Shown: positions 15,876 through 25,424, numbered from the stretch's first letter. The stretch: DNA of 64,000 nt from an uncultured Clostridia bacterium (GCA_947627005.1 CANQUJ010000002.1:1-64000), one strand, 5' to 3'. Made by a program: numbers and translations. The notes: generated by a model not told the origin, from the sequence alone.

Positions 15876-17146
15876 AAAGATATGACGTCGCGATAATAGG
15901 CGGGGGAGCGGCCGGGCTTTTTGCGGCGGCAAACCTTTGCGAGGCGGGGCTTTCGGTCATTTTGTTCGAGCCCAACCGTTTTTTGGGGCGAAAGCTTCGC
16001 ATAACCGGCAAGGGGCGCTGCAATCTTACCAACAACTGCTCGGCGGAAGAGGTTTTAAAGAACATTCCCCGCAACCCGAAGTTTTTATACGCCGCTATGA
16101 ATAAATTCCCGCCCGAGCGAATAATGTCTTGGTTCGAGCAAAGGGGAGTCCCCCTTAAAACCGAGCGCGGCAGGCGGGTATTCCCGAAAAGCGACCGCGC
16201 CGAAGACGTCGCCGAGGCGATGATAAAGATCTGTAAAAGCAAAGGGGCGGAGATAGTTCGCGGAAGGGCGGACAAAATCGAAACCGAAGGCGGCCGCGCG
16301 GTCGGCGTTTTTTGCGGCGGAAAATTCTACGAGGCTAAAAACGTCGTTTTGGCAAGCGGTGGGAAGTCCTACCCCAAGACCGGCTCGGACGGCGGGGGGT
16401 ACGCCCTTGCCGAGGCTTTGGGGCACACCGTCACCGATTTGCAGCCCTCGCTCGTTCCGATAAATATAGAAGAGCGCTTTTGCGAGCGGCTTTCGGGGCT
16501 TTCGCTTAAAAATATAACCCTTTCGCTTTACGATTCCGAGAGGCCGAAAAAGCCCCTCTATTCCGAACTCGGCGAGCTTTGTTTTACCGACACCGGAATC
16601 GGCGGCCCCCTCGCGCTGACAGCTTCATGCCTTATTGAGGGGCGGAAAATCGCCTGTAAAGCATATAGGCTTTATATAGATTTCAAGCCGGGTCTCTCTT
16701 ACGAGCAGCTCGATTCGCGAATTTTAAGGGATATTTCCTCTTCGCCGAGCGCCCCCTTGGACGAACTTTTAAGGGGCCTTTTGCCGAAGCCCGCGGCAGA
16801 GCTTTTCGCGGATATCCTCGGACTTAGCGGTTCCGCGCCGTCTTCTAATCTTAAAAAACAGGACCGCGCGGCGCTGGTTTCGCTTTTGAAAAGATTCGAG
16901 ATGACCCCGCTTTCGCTCGGCTCTTTCGACGAGGCGATAATAACCCGGGGCGGGGTATCGGTAAAGGAAATCTTCCCGAGTAGCATGGAGTCTAAGCTTG
17001 TAAAGGGATTGTACTTTGCAGGCGAGATCATCGACTGCGACGGCTTTACCGGCGGGTATAACCTTACGATTGCGTTTTCAACCACGTTTTGCGCGGCGGA
17101 GGATATAATAAATAAAAACGACAAGGATGTTGAAAAATGGGATTAA
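15872..17146 (+). CDS. HI0933/YhiN-family FAD-dependent oxidoreductase
   Basis: The product has 424 residues from a GTG overlapping the previous stop by four bases. The N-terminal dinucleotide motif YDVAIIGGGAAGLFAA binds FAD; ITGKGRCNLTN and the C-terminal GLYFAGEIIDCDGFTGGYNL are diagnostic of the HI0933 family, which includes BaiN. Substrates are mostly unknown; some members reduce bile-acid intermediates, but that cannot be claimed here. The gene precedes cmk and overlaps it by 10 bases. Confidence 0.85.
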   Translation: MKRYDVAIIGGGAAGLFAAANLCEAGLSVILFEPNRFLGRKLRITGKGRCNLTNNCSAEEVLKNIPRNPKFLYAAMNKFPPERIMSWFEQRGVPLKTERGRRVFPKSDRAEDVAEAMIKICKSKGAEIVRGRADKIETEGGRAVGVFCGGKFYEAKNVVLASGGKSYPKTGSDGGGYALAEALGHTVTDLQPSLVPINIEERFCERLSGLSLKNITLSLYDSERPKKPLYSELGELCFTDTGIGGPLALTASCLIEGRKIACKAYRLYIDFKPGLSYEQLDSRILRDISSSPSAPLDELLRGLLPKPAAELFADILGLSGSAPSSNLKKQDRAALVSLLKRFEMTPLSLGSFDEAIITRGGVSVKEIFPSSMESKLVKGLYFAGEIIDCDGFTGGYNLTIAFSTTFCAAEDIINKNDKDVEKWD

Positions 17147-18438
17147 ACTGTGCTCTTGACGGCCCGAGCGGCGCCGGAAAGTCTACGATAGCAAAGGCTT
17201 TGGCCGAAAGGTTCGGGTTCGTATACGTCGACACCGGCGCGCTGTATCGCTCGATCGGGCTTTTCGCCGTAAGAAGCGGCGCGAACACTTCTTCAGCCGA
17301 AGAGGTCGTTCCGCTTTTAAAAGACATCGCCGTAGAGCTTAAATACGTCGACGGCGCTCAAAGGGTCATCTTGAACGGCGAAGACGTTTCGGACAAAATC
17401 AGAACGCCGGAGATCTCGATGGCGGCTTCTAACGTTTCGGCGATACCCGAAGTCAGGGAGTTTTTGCTTGATTTGCAGCGCAATATCGCCGCAAAAAACG
17501 ACATTATCATGGACGGCCGGGACATCGGAACGGTCATTCTTCCCGACGCGGAAGTCAAGGTGTTTATGACCGCTTCTGCGGAAGAGCGCGCCCGCAGAAG
17601 ATTCGACGAGCTTACCGCAAAGGGGCAGAAGGTCGATTACGAGAGCATTTTAAAAGACATAAATCAGCGCGACTACAACGATTCACACCGCGAAACCTCG
17701 CCGCTTATTAAGGCGAAGGACGCCGTCGAGCTTGACACCACCAAGCTTTCCATCGACGAAGTTGTAGATAAAATCTCCGAAATGATAAAAAAAGCCCTCA
17801 AAGAAGAGCAGAAGTCTTATCGAAAGATCCCCGCGATACGCAGGTGGTTCTACGCGATTTTGAGATTTATAATAAGCATACCCTTCAAAATCATATTCAA
17901 CATCAAATACGAGGGGACCGAGAACGTCCCGCAGACCGGCTCGGTTATCCTTGCGGGGAACCACAGGACATGGTTCGACCCTATTCTTATAGCGATAAAG
18001 GTAAAATATATCTCGTCGTATATGGCCAAGGCGGAGCTTTTTAAATATTTCCCGCTGAATCTGATAATAAGGGCGGTCCACGGCTTCCCGACGAGGCGGA
18101 ACAGCGGCGATGTTTCGGCCCTAAGCCTTGCTGAAAAATACATCAGAAACGGCTATAATCTCACCATTTTCCCGGAGGGGACCCGCTCGCGGAACGGAAA
18201 AATCGGCAAGGCGAAGAGCGGCGTGGCCTATATCGCCTCAAAATGCGGGGTTCCGGTCTATCCTGTCGGAATTTCGTATAAAGGCCATCTGAAATTCAGA
18301 AGAAAGATAACCGTCCGGTTCGGCAAGCCGATTATGCCGGAAGAGCTTAAGCTTGAATCTATGAGCAAGACCGACCTTAGGGCGGCAGGCGAGAAGATAA
18401 TGTCTAAAATCGCGCTGCTGGTGAATAACGATGAATAG
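17137..18438 (+). CDS. Cytidylate kinase - 1-acylglycerol-3-phosphate acyltransferase fusion
   Basis: The product has 433 residues with two complete domains and no stop between them. Residues 1-220 are CMP kinase (Walker A DGPSGAGKST, YVDTGALYRS, MDGRDIGTVILP), phosphorylating CMP and dCMP. Residues about 235-433 are a PlsC-type acyltransferase with NHRTWFD (the HX4D catalytic motif), FPEGTRSR and a membrane-associated basic N-terminal helix, acylating lysophosphatidate. In many Clostridia cmk and plsC are adjacent separate genes; here they are one frame. CTP made from CMP feeds CDP-diacylglycerol synthesis, so the pairing is metabolically sensible. The next gene overlaps by 8 bases. Confidence 0.9.
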   Translation: MGLNCALDGPSGAGKSTIAKALAERFGFVYVDTGALYRSIGLFAVRSGANTSSAEEVVPLLKDIAVELKYVDGAQRVILNGEDVSDKIRTPEISMAASNVSAIPEVREFLLDLQRNIAAKNDIIMDGRDIGTVILPDAEVKVFMTASAEERARRRFDELTAKGQKVDYESILKDINQRDYNDSHRETSPLIKAKDAVELDTTKLSIDEVVDKISEMIKKALKEEQKSYRKIPAIRRWFYAILRFIISIPFKIIFNIKYEGTENVPQTGSVILAGNHRTWFDPILIAIKVKYISSYMAKAELFKYFPLNLIIRAVHGFPTRRNSGDVSALSLAEKYIRNGYNLTIFPEGTRSRNGKIGKAKSGVAYIASKCGVPVYPVGISYKGHLKFRRKITVRFGKPIMPEELKLESMSKTDLRAAGEKIMSKIALLVNNDE

Positions 18439-20434
18439 GGTCACCGTCGCCGAGACGGCCGGGTTCTGCTTCGGGGTGGACAGGGCGGTAAAGCTCGCAT
18501 ATGAGGCAGCCGAAAAGTATGATAACGTATACACCCTCGGCCCGATAATCCACAACCCGGAAGTGGTCAAAGACCTTGAACGCCGCGGCGTAAAAGCCGT
18601 CGACTCGCTCGAGGGCCTTACCGCCGCAGACACCGTTATAATCCGCTCCCACGGCGTCGGGCCGGAGGTTTACGAAAAGCTTTTAGAGATCGGCGCCCGG
18701 GTGGTAGACGCCACCTGCCCGTTCGTAAAAAAGATACACAACATAGTAAGCGAGCGCTCGAAGGCCGGCGATCTTATCCTTATCGCCGGGGACCCGAAGC
18801 ACCCGGAGGTCGAGGGAATAGTCGGATATGCCGATTCGGAGCACTATGTTTTTGAAGACGCAGACGGCATGTTGAAACTTTTAAGAAAAAATTGTGAAAA
18901 ATTTAAAAAAAGTGTTGCAATTCTTTCACAAACAACTTATAATACTACTAAGTGGGAAAATTGCGTTTCCCTTGCTTCTTCATTCCCCGGGGTATCCGTA
19001 TACAACACGGTATGCACCGCGACGATGAAGCGGCAGACCGAGGCGAAAGCTCTTTCCAAAAAGAGCGACGTTATGATAATAGTCGGCGGGTGTAACAGCT
19101 CAAACACCAAAAAGCTGTATGAAATATGCAGCAAAAGCGCCGAAAGCTATCTTATCGAAACCGCCGAAGATCTTAAAGGAATAGACTTTTCTCATGCGAG
19201 GTCCGTCGGGATCTCGGCCGGCGCGTCAACTCCGGCGTATATTATTAAGGAGGTACAAAAAACCATGACTGAAATTCTGACAAAAGAAGAGGAGTTCAAC
19301 TTCGAAGAAGCTATTGAGCAGACCTTCAAGAAAATATATACCGGAAAGAGAGTAAGCGGCGTCGTCACGGCGGTCAACCCCACCGAAGTTATAGTCGATA
19401 TCGGAACCAAACATACCGGATATATTCCGCAGTCCGAGCTTTCTTCGGACCCGAACGCCAAGCCTTCGGACGTTGTATCCGTCGGGGACGAGATTGACGT
19501 TATCGTCACCAAGATCAACGACGTAGAGGGCATCGTCTACCTTTCCAAAAAACAGGTCGACGCACAAAAGGGCTACGACGACGTTAAAAAGGCTGCCGAC
19601 GAAGGCACCACCGTCACCGGCGTAGTTACCAACGTTATCAAGGGCGGCGTTATCGTCGTCGTATCGGGAATGAGAGTATTCGTTCCCGCCTCGCAGACCG
19701 GCGTAAGGGCCGACGCGAGCCTCGATTCCCTTTTAAAACAAACCGTAAGCCTTAAGATCATTGAGCTGAACGAGCAGCGCAAGCGCGCTGTGGGTTCGAT
19801 CCGCAAGGTTGCCGCAGAAGAGAGGGCCGCAAAGCGCGCCGCCTTCTTTGAAAACGCCGTCATCGGCTCTACCGTTGAAGGCGAAGTCAAGTCGATTACC
19901 GACTACGGCGTATTCGTAGACGTCGGCGGGGTTGACGGCCTTGTAAGAAAGGCCGACCTTACCTGGGCAAGGATTAAGCACCCGTCGGAGGTAGTATCGG
20001 TCGGCGACAAGATCGAGGTCACCATCAAGGATATAGACCACGAATCCGGCAAGGTCTCTCTCGTATACAAGAAACAGGCAGATAATCCTTGGGATATCTT
20101 CCGCAACAACTACGAGCTCGGCCAGGTAGTAGACGCCAAGATCGTCTCGATAACCGGCTTCGGCGCTTTCGCGCAGATCATTCCGGGCATCGACGGGCTT
20201 ATCCACATCTCGCAGATAGCCGACCAAAGAGTTAATAACGTGGCCGACTTCTTGAGCGTCGGCGACGTCGTCAAGGCCAAGATCACCGAGTGCGACTTTG
20301 AAAAGAAGCGCGTAAGTCTTTCTATCCGCGCTCTTCTTCCCGCAGCCGAAGATTCGGCCGAAGAAGCCGAAGCCCCTGTTGAAGAGGCCGCTCCGGTCGA
20401 GGAAGATAAGGCAGAGCCCGAATCCGCCGAATAA
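18431..20434 (+). CDS. ispH-rpsA: HMBPP reductase (IspH) - ribosomal protein S1 fusion
   Basis: The product has 667 residues. Residues 1-277 are IspH, the last MEP-pathway enzyme making IPP and DMAPP; its Fe-S cysteines are C13 (AGFCFGVD), C96 (DATCPFVKK) and C195 (NTVCTATMKRQ). From residue 279 follow four S1 RNA-binding domains (starting near RVSGVVTAV, TTVTGVVTNV, STVEGEVKSI and GQVVDAKIVS) and an acidic tail. This fusion is known from Clostridia. Inside the reading frame lie a sigma-A promoter (18915-18943) and AAGGAGGT before an in-frame ATG (19265), so the S1 part may also be made alone. A terminator follows at 20447. Confidence 0.93.
   Translation: MNRVTVAETAGFCFGVDRAVKLAYEAAEKYDNVYTLGPIIHNPEVVKDLERRGVKAVDSLEGLTAADTVIIRSHGVGPEVYEKLLEIGARVVDATCPFVKKIHNIVSERSKAGDLILIAGDPKHPEVEGIVGYADSEHYVFEDADGMLKLLRKNCEKFKKSVAILSQTTYNTTKWENCVSLASSFPGVSVYNTVCTATMKRQTEAKALSKKSDVMIIVGGCNSSNTKKLYEICSKSAESYLIETAEDLKGIDFSHARSVGISAGASTPAYIIKEVQKTMTEILTKEEEFNFEEAIEQTFKKIYTGKRVSGVVTAVNPTEVIVDIGTKHTGYIPQSELSSDPNAKPSDVVSVGDEIDVIVTKINDVEGIVYLSKKQVDAQKGYDDVKKAADEGTTVTGVVTNVIKGGVIVVVSGMRVFVPASQTGVRADASLDSLLKQTVSLKIIELNEQRKRAVGSIRKVAAEERAAKRAAFFENAVIGSTVEGEVKSITDYGVFVDVGGVDGLVRKADLTWARIKHPSEVVSVGDKIEVTIKDIDHESGKVSLVYKKQADNPWDIFRNNYELGQVVDAKIVSITGFGAFAQIIPGIDGLIHISQIADQRVNNVADFLSVGDVVKAKITECDFEKKRVSLSIRALLPAAEDSAEEAEAPVEEAAPVEEDKAEPESAE
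18915..18943 (+). promoter_or_regulatory. Candidate promoter inside ispH, driving the S1 half
   Basis: TTGCAA, exactly 17 bases, then TATAAT lie within an AT-rich patch (about 18866-18985) of an otherwise GC-rich gene, about 320 bases before the internal S1 start. The encoded residues are conserved IspH sequence, so some of the AT richness may be chance, but the surrounding codons are unusually A/T-ending. Confidence 0.55.
19247..19267 (+). promoter_or_regulatory. Internal Shine-Dalgarno and start codon for separate S1
   Basis: A perfect AAGGAGGT (19247-19254) precedes the in-frame ATG at 19265 by ten bases. This ATG (residue 279, MTEILTKEEE) is just where stand-alone S1 proteins begin. The motif spells Lys-Glu-Val within the linker. 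Confidence 0.65.
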
Positions 20435-20446
20435 AAGATTGTTTTT

Positions 20447-20482
20447 TGCGGCAGGGGAGCGCTTCTCCTGCCGCAGTTTTTT
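20447..20482 (+). terminator. Terminator after ispH-rpsA
   Basis: A GC-rich stem GCGGCAGG-GGAG/CTC-CTGCCGC (20448-20459 and about 20465-20474) is followed by AGTTTTTT. It starts 13 bases after the stop. Confidence 0.85.
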
Positions 20483-20520
20483 GTAAATATTAAAATTAGG
20501 TTACAGTTTTCGTTTTCCTC

Positions 20521-20549
20521 TTAACAAATCGAAGAATATATGCTATAAT
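20521..20549 (+). promoter_or_regulatory. Sigma-A promoter of the penicillin-binding protein gene
   Basis: TTAACA (20521-20526), a 17-base spacer and TATAAT (20544-20549) lie 49 bases before the start codon. Confidence 0.75.
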
Positions 20550-20597
20550 CGAATAGCAAAAGAAGTGATTATTCCTTTTTTAGAAAGGAGCGAAACA

Positions 20598-22925
20598 ATG
20601 GAAAAGTTTATATCTTTTCTTAAAAAAGCCAAAAGAACAGCAAGAAAGATATTCCGGCCGATCAAAAAGGTTTTGGGGACCTTTGGCATGGCGATGCTCT
20701 GCATTTTTCTCGTCGCCGTCATTTCGGTGACCATAGTCGGCTCGGCTTTTACCGTATATATAGTTAATCTTATGGAGGGCACCACCGAGATCACTCTCGA
20801 CAACGTATCTTCAAGCTACACCACATACATCTACGCCCAAAATTCCGCCGGCGAAAGGGTAGTATACGACATATTGACGAATGAGGGCGAAAAACGTATC
20901 TGGCGCAGCCTTGAAAATATCCCCCGAATGGTTCAGGACGCGTTCGTATATTCCGAAGACGAAAGATTCTACCGCCACGACGGAGTGGACTTTCAGGGAA
21001 TCCTCTCGGCTTTAAAAGACACTATCACCGGCTTTAAGCGCGGCGGCTCGACTATAACCCAGCAGACCATTAAAAACCTCACCGGCGACAAGGACGTCGA
21101 CGGATACGCAGGAATCGCGAGAAAGCTTAGGGAATTATACCGCGCGGTTCAGCTTGAAAAACACTACACCAAAGACGATATCCTTGAAACATACCTTAAC
21201 CTCGTCCCGCTGAACAACAACATCTACGGCGTTCAAGCCGCGGCAAACTATTATTACAACAAAGACGTCAACGAGCTTACTCTCGCCGAGGCCGTCAGCA
21301 TCGCCGCGATTACAAGGTCGCCTTATTTCAACGACCCGATCACCCACCCCGAAAACAACCGCGAAAGGTTTGAGATAATTCTCAATCTTATGCTCGAAAA
21401 CGGCGCTATTTCGACCGTCGAGTACGACCAAGCCCTTAACGAAGAGCTTCATCTCGTCGGCAGCATGGTGTATAACAGCTCGGAAGAGGATTCGGTAGAC
21501 GTTTCCTCCGTCTCGGCATACGACAATTTCAACAGCGTTTCATCATATTATCTCGACGCCGTTATAAACCAATGCTGCGACATTTTTATGGAAAAATACG
21601 GCATCACCTGGAACGAAGCGTACGATAAGCTGCGCTCCGGCGGCTATGAGATTGACACCTGCGTAGACCTCGACATTCAAAAAGAGCTCGAAAAGAAATA
21701 TCTCGACTACCATACGCTTTTCGACGACGACGGCGACGAAGAGCTTCAAAGCGCGTTTATCTGTATGGACTACCAAGGGCGGGTGCTCGGGGTAGTCGGC
21801 GGAGTGGGCGAGAAGGAAAGCCCCCTCGGACTTAACAGAGCGACTCAATCGACCCGCCAGCCGGGCTCGGCGATAAAGCCGATAGCCTCCTATTCTCTGG
21901 CGGTGGATAAAGACATTATAACATGGTCCTCACAATTTTTGGACGCGCCGCTTTTGTTCGAGGATTCCTCGATGGAAAACGGCTACCGCGTTTGGCCGAA
22001 GAACTATTCGACCTCTAACACTCGGACCGGCTGGACATATGAGTACAACTTCACCTTCCAGTGCCTTCAGCGCTCGCTCAACACCACCGCCGCGCAGATT
22101 GTCGAGATGCTTACCCCTTCGGCATGCTTCGAGCAGCTTTATTATAAGCTTCATATAAACACCCTCGCTCTTTATCAGGACGGCAGCACCGACGTCGCGC
22201 GGTCGCCGATGTCGGTCGGCGCGCTGACTAACGGCGTTACTCTTAAAGATATCACCACCGCCTACCAAATCTTCGGAAACGGCGGGCAATACCACGAATC
22301 CACCTTCGTCTCCCGAATTCTCGACAGCACCGGCGAGGTGGTATATTCTCAAAGCTACATCGGCGAAACGGTTATTTCGGAGGCTTCGGCCTATGTTATG
22401 AACCGAATGATGGAGACCGTTGTATCAAGCTCTCGCGGTACCGGCCGCGCCGCAAGGCTTGACGGAGTAGAACTTATCGCCAAAACCGGCACCACCAACG
22501 ACTGGAAAGACATTTGGTTCGTCGGCTGCACCCCGGAATACGTCACCGGCCTTTGGGTTGGGTATGATACCCCGAAGGATATCGGAACTTCGCTAAGCAC
22601 CGCAACTATATGGAAAAACGTTTTCGGGGACATTGCCGAGGCCGAAGAGCTTAAAACCTTCAAGCCCTCTAATTCGGTCGTCCAGCGACAATACTGCACC
22701 GAAACCGGCCTTATCGCCGGCCCGAACTGTTCGTCGACTTCTACCGGCTTCTATAAGCGAACAAATATCCCGGGAATCTGCTCGGGAGAGCACATTAAGC
22801 CCGAAACCGACGGCTCGAAGAATATAGTCATCGTGACCGACGGAGTCGACACCAACCACTATGAAGAGCTCACCGGAAACCACTACACCTACGTCTTCAA
22901 CATTTTGAGCGACGGAAGCTATTAA
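20598..22925 (+). CDS. Class A penicillin-binding protein (transglycosylase-transpeptidase)
   Basis: The product has 775 residues. A basic cytoplasmic tail and one membrane segment (about 30-58) are followed by a GT51 glycosyltransferase (EDERFYRHDGVDF, GGSTITQQTIKNL) that polymerises lipid II, then a transpeptidase with SxxK in QPGSAIKPIAS, SxN in SLNTTAA and KTG in AKTGTTND. It acts outside the membrane in peptidoglycan assembly. The ATG at 20598 has AAAGGAG before it; an ATG 11 codons upstream precedes that site and is rejected. It stands alone between a promoter and a terminator. Confidence 0.93.
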   Translation: MEKFISFLKKAKRTARKIFRPIKKVLGTFGMAMLCIFLVAVISVTIVGSAFTVYIVNLMEGTTEITLDNVSSSYTTYIYAQNSAGERVVYDILTNEGEKRIWRSLENIPRMVQDAFVYSEDERFYRHDGVDFQGILSALKDTITGFKRGGSTITQQTIKNLTGDKDVDGYAGIARKLRELYRAVQLEKHYTKDDILETYLNLVPLNNNIYGVQAAANYYYNKDVNELTLAEAVSIAAITRSPYFNDPITHPENNRERFEIILNLMLENGAISTVEYDQALNEELHLVGSMVYNSSEEDSVDVSSVSAYDNFNSVSSYYLDAVINQCCDIFMEKYGITWNEAYDKLRSGGYEIDTCVDLDIQKELEKKYLDYHTLFDDDGDEELQSAFICMDYQGRVLGVVGGVGEKESPLGLNRATQSTRQPGSAIKPIASYSLAVDKDIITWSSQFLDAPLLFEDSSMENGYRVWPKNYSTSNTRTGWTYEYNFTFQCLQRSLNTTAAQIVEMLTPSACFEQLYYKLHINTLALYQDGSTDVARSPMSVGALTNGVTLKDITTAYQIFGNGGQYHESTFVSRILDSTGEVVYSQSYIGETVISEASAYVMNRMMETVVSSSRGTGRAARLDGVELIAKTGTTNDWKDIWFVGCTPEYVTGLWVGYDTPKDIGTSLSTATIWKNVFGDIAEAEELKTFKPSNSVVQRQYCTETGLIAGPNCSSTSTGFYKRTNIPGICSGEHIKPETDGSKNIVIVTDGVDTNHYEELTGNHYTYVFNILSDGSY

Positions 22926-22933
22926 AATACGGG

Positions 22934-22958
22934 AAAACCGCTTTACGGCGGTTTTTCT
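22934..22958 (+). terminator. Terminator after the PBP gene
   Basis: The eight-base stem AAAACCGC/GCGGTTTT (22934-22941 and 22948-22955) runs into TTCTTT. The next gene starts 21 bases later and may depend on read-through or its own weak promoter. Confidence 0.65.
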
Positions 22959-22978
22959 TTGAAGAAAGGAAGAATTTT

Positions 22979-24085
22979 ATGCTCCGACTTTGCTGCCCCT
23001 GCCACTTTGGGCTTGAAAGCGTCCTCGGGTTTGAAATTAAAAAGCTTGGGGGAGAGAACCTTTCGGTCTCTGACGGCAGAATAAGCTTTGACGGCGATTT
23101 TAATACAATCGCTCGGGCGAATATCCGCCTTGCGACCGCCGAGCGCGTTTATATCGAGCTCGGAAGCTTTAAGGCCGAGAGCTTTACCGAACTTTTCGAC
23201 TGCGTTCGCTCGCTTAGATTTGAGGGTTTTATCGGAAAGACCGACGCTTTCCCGGTTAAAGGGCACAGCTTGAAGTCCAAGCTTCACAGTATTCCCGACT
23301 GCCAGTCGATAATAAAAAAGGCCGCGGTAGAGCGGCTTAAAAGCGTTTATCACATCGAGCGGTTTGAAGAGACCGGCCCGAAGCGGCAGATCCAATTTAA
23401 TATTTTAAAAGACGTCGTAACCGTGTACCTCGACACTACCGGCGAGGGGCTTCATAAGCGCGGCTACCGAAAAAACTCTAACGAGGCCCCGATAAGAGAA
23501 ACCCTCGCCGCAGGGATAGTCGATATCGCCAGGGTTAGGGGAGGAAGCAAAGTCTGCGACCCGATGTGCGGCAGCGGAACGTTTTTGATTGAATCAGCCT
23601 ATAAAGCCCTCGGGATCGCCCCGGGGCTTAGGCGAAGCTTTTCGGCCGAAAGCTGGGACTGTATCCCGAAAAATATTTGGAAGACAGAGCGCGAGGCCGC
23701 GGCGGGGGATATCAGAGAGAACGACTTTAGGGCCTACGGCTTTGATATCGACGACTTTGCGGTATCGCTAAGCAAAAGCAACTGCGCCCTCGCAGGGGTA
23801 TCCGATAGGGTTGAAATAAAGCTTAGAGATATTGCGGAGCACAAAAATATCCCCGGCGCGATAACTATCTGCAACCCGCCTTACGGCGAAAGAATGTTGG
23901 AGCTTCGTCAAGCAGAAGACCTTTACAGGAAGATGGGCGAGGTTTTGCGCCCCTCTAAAGAAAACCCCTGCTATATAATCACACCGGACGAGGAATTTGA
24001 AAAATTCTTCGGAAAAAAGGCGGATAAAACCCGAAAATTATACAACGGAATGTTAAAATGCCGGCTTTATATGTATTATCTTTAA
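22979..24085 (+). CDS. THUMP-domain class I rRNA methyltransferase (RlmL N-terminal / YpsC type)
   Basis: The product has 368 residues. Residues about 45-155 are a THUMP RNA-binding domain; then come RKNSNEAPIRETLAAG, the SAM-binding CDPMCGSGTFLIE and the catalytic motif ICNPPYGERM, typical of base N-methyltransferases acting on 23S rRNA guanine. GAAAGGA precedes the ATG. Its stop overlaps that of the convergent mtaB by four bases, with no terminator between. Confidence 0.88.
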   Translation: MLRLCCPCHFGLESVLGFEIKKLGGENLSVSDGRISFDGDFNTIARANIRLATAERVYIELGSFKAESFTELFDCVRSLRFEGFIGKTDAFPVKGHSLKSKLHSIPDCQSIIKKAAVERLKSVYHIERFEETGPKRQIQFNILKDVVTVYLDTTGEGLHKRGYRKNSNEAPIRETLAAGIVDIARVRGGSKVCDPMCGSGTFLIESAYKALGIAPGLRRSFSAESWDCIPKNIWKTEREAAAGDIRENDFRAYGFDIDDFAVSLSKSNCALAGVSDRVEIKLRDIAEHKNIPGAITICNPPYGERMLELRQAEDLYRKMGEVLRPSKENPCYIITPDEEFEKFFGKKADKTRKLYNGMLKCRLYMYYL

Positions 24086-25368
24086 AGAATTTCGCCGTAA
24101 AGGCAGTCTTCCCCGGCGGCGGTGATTTTAACCTCTGCGGTTTTTCTGAACATCGTATCAGTAAAGCGTTTTACCTTTACAACCTGATAATTCGCCGTGT
24201 GCCCCCGATGGAACTCGGGGGTCTTTTCTTTTTCAAACAAGACGGTGTAAATCTCCCCGACCATCGCTTCTTTGAAGCTTTTCGACGACTTTGCGACCGC
24301 CTCGGCCATAATTTTCGCGCGGGTTTCTTTGATCTGCGGCGGAACGGCGTCGGTTCGCTCGGCGGCTTTGGTTCCGCTTCTCGGCGAATAGGGGAATATA
24401 TGCGCCTCGGCAAAGCCGATTTTTTTGACAAATTCCAGCGACTTTTCAAAGTCTTCGTCGCTTTCCCCCGGGAATCCTACCATTATGTCGGTAGTCAGCG
24501 CGCAGCCGGGAAAGAGCTCCCTAAAAAGCTCGGCGGTTTTAAGATATTCTGCGGTATCGTATTTTCGCCGCATTTCGCGCAAAGTTTTGTCGCAGCCGCT
24601 TTGAAGCGCAAGGTGAAAATGCGGGCAGAGATTCTTTATTTCCGCGAGCCTGCGTATAATATTTTCGCTAAGCTCCTCCGGCTCGAGCGACCCGAGCCTT
24701 ATCCTTGCCGCTCCGCTTTCGGCGGCGGCCTTAACGGCGTCGGCGAGGTCAAAATTCCCGCCCTTGCCGTAGTCCGAGAGGTTTATGCCGACGACAACAA
24801 GCTCTTTGTGCCCGGCCTTGACAAACGTTTCGGCCTCGGCCCTAATGTCTTCAATCGGCTTAGAGCGCGACCGCCCGCGGGCGTAGGGGATTATGCAATA
24901 AGAGCAAAACCTGTCGCAGCCGTCCTGAATCTTGATTATCGCGCGGGTTTTGCCGGTCCCGAAGTTCATTTTTTCGCCCTCGGGGTATAAGTTTCCGCCT
25001 CCGCCGAGGTCGACGGTTCTTTGCGGCGATTTTAAATATTCCTCAAAAATCTCGGGCAGGCGCTGCTTGTTATCCGCCCCGAGAATAATATCCGCAAAAT
25101 CAAGCCCCGGCGCGGATTCGCCGAAAACCTTCGGATAGCAGCCGCAGACCGCGACCGCAGCGGCCGGGTTTTCCCGCCTGATTCGGTGCAAAAGCTGCCT
25201 AAGCTTAAGGTCGGACTGCGAGGTCACCGTGCAGGAATTTATAACGCAAAGCTGCGCTTTTATGGGGGCTTTCGCCTCGCCGAAGCCCAAGCCCGCGAAT
25301 TTTTGCTTTAAAAGCTCGGTCTCGTATTGGTTGACCTTGCAGCCGAAGGTGTAGTAATAAACGTCCAT
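24082..25368 (-). CDS. mtaB: tRNA t6A37 methylthiotransferase MtaB
   Basis: The product has 428 residues and converts t6A37 to ms2t6A37 in tRNAs reading ANN codons. The N-terminal MTTase domain has three cysteines (FGCKVNQYET, INSCTVTS, VCGCYPK); the radical-SAM motif is CDRFCSYCIIPYARG; a TRAM domain ends the protein. The MtaB rather than MiaB subtype is judged from CKVNQYE and length. The ATG at 25368 has AAAGGA upstream; a TTG five codons earlier is less likely. The 3' end overlaps the convergent THUMP methyltransferase gene. Confidence 0.88.
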   Translation of the reverse strand: MDVYYYTFGCKVNQYETELLKQKFAGLGFGEAKAPIKAQLCVINSCTVTSQSDLKLRQLLHRIRRENPAAAVAVCGCYPKVFGESAPGLDFADIILGADNKQRLPEIFEEYLKSPQRTVDLGGGGNLYPEGEKMNFGTGKTRAIIKIQDGCDRFCSYCIIPYARGRSRSKPIEDIRAEAETFVKAGHKELVVVGINLSDYGKGGNFDLADAVKAAAESGAARIRLGSLEPEELSENIIRRLAEIKNLCPHFHLALQSGCDKTLREMRRKYDTAEYLKTAELFRELFPGCALTTDIMVGFPGESDEDFEKSLEFVKKIGFAEAHIFPYSPRSGTKAAERTDAVPPQIKETRAKIMAEAVAKSSKSFKEAMVGEIYTVLFEKEKTPEFHRGHTANYQVVKVKRFTDTMFRKTAEVKITAAGEDCLYGEIL

Positions 25369-25424
25369 AGGTTTTCCTTTCAAAAAAGGCCGCAGCGAAA
25401 AATCGAAATTGTTCTTAAATACTC

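Noticed and set aside
24058..24990. Long + strand open frame opposite mtaB
   Set aside because: It overlaps a well-recognised radical-SAM gene and has no family features.
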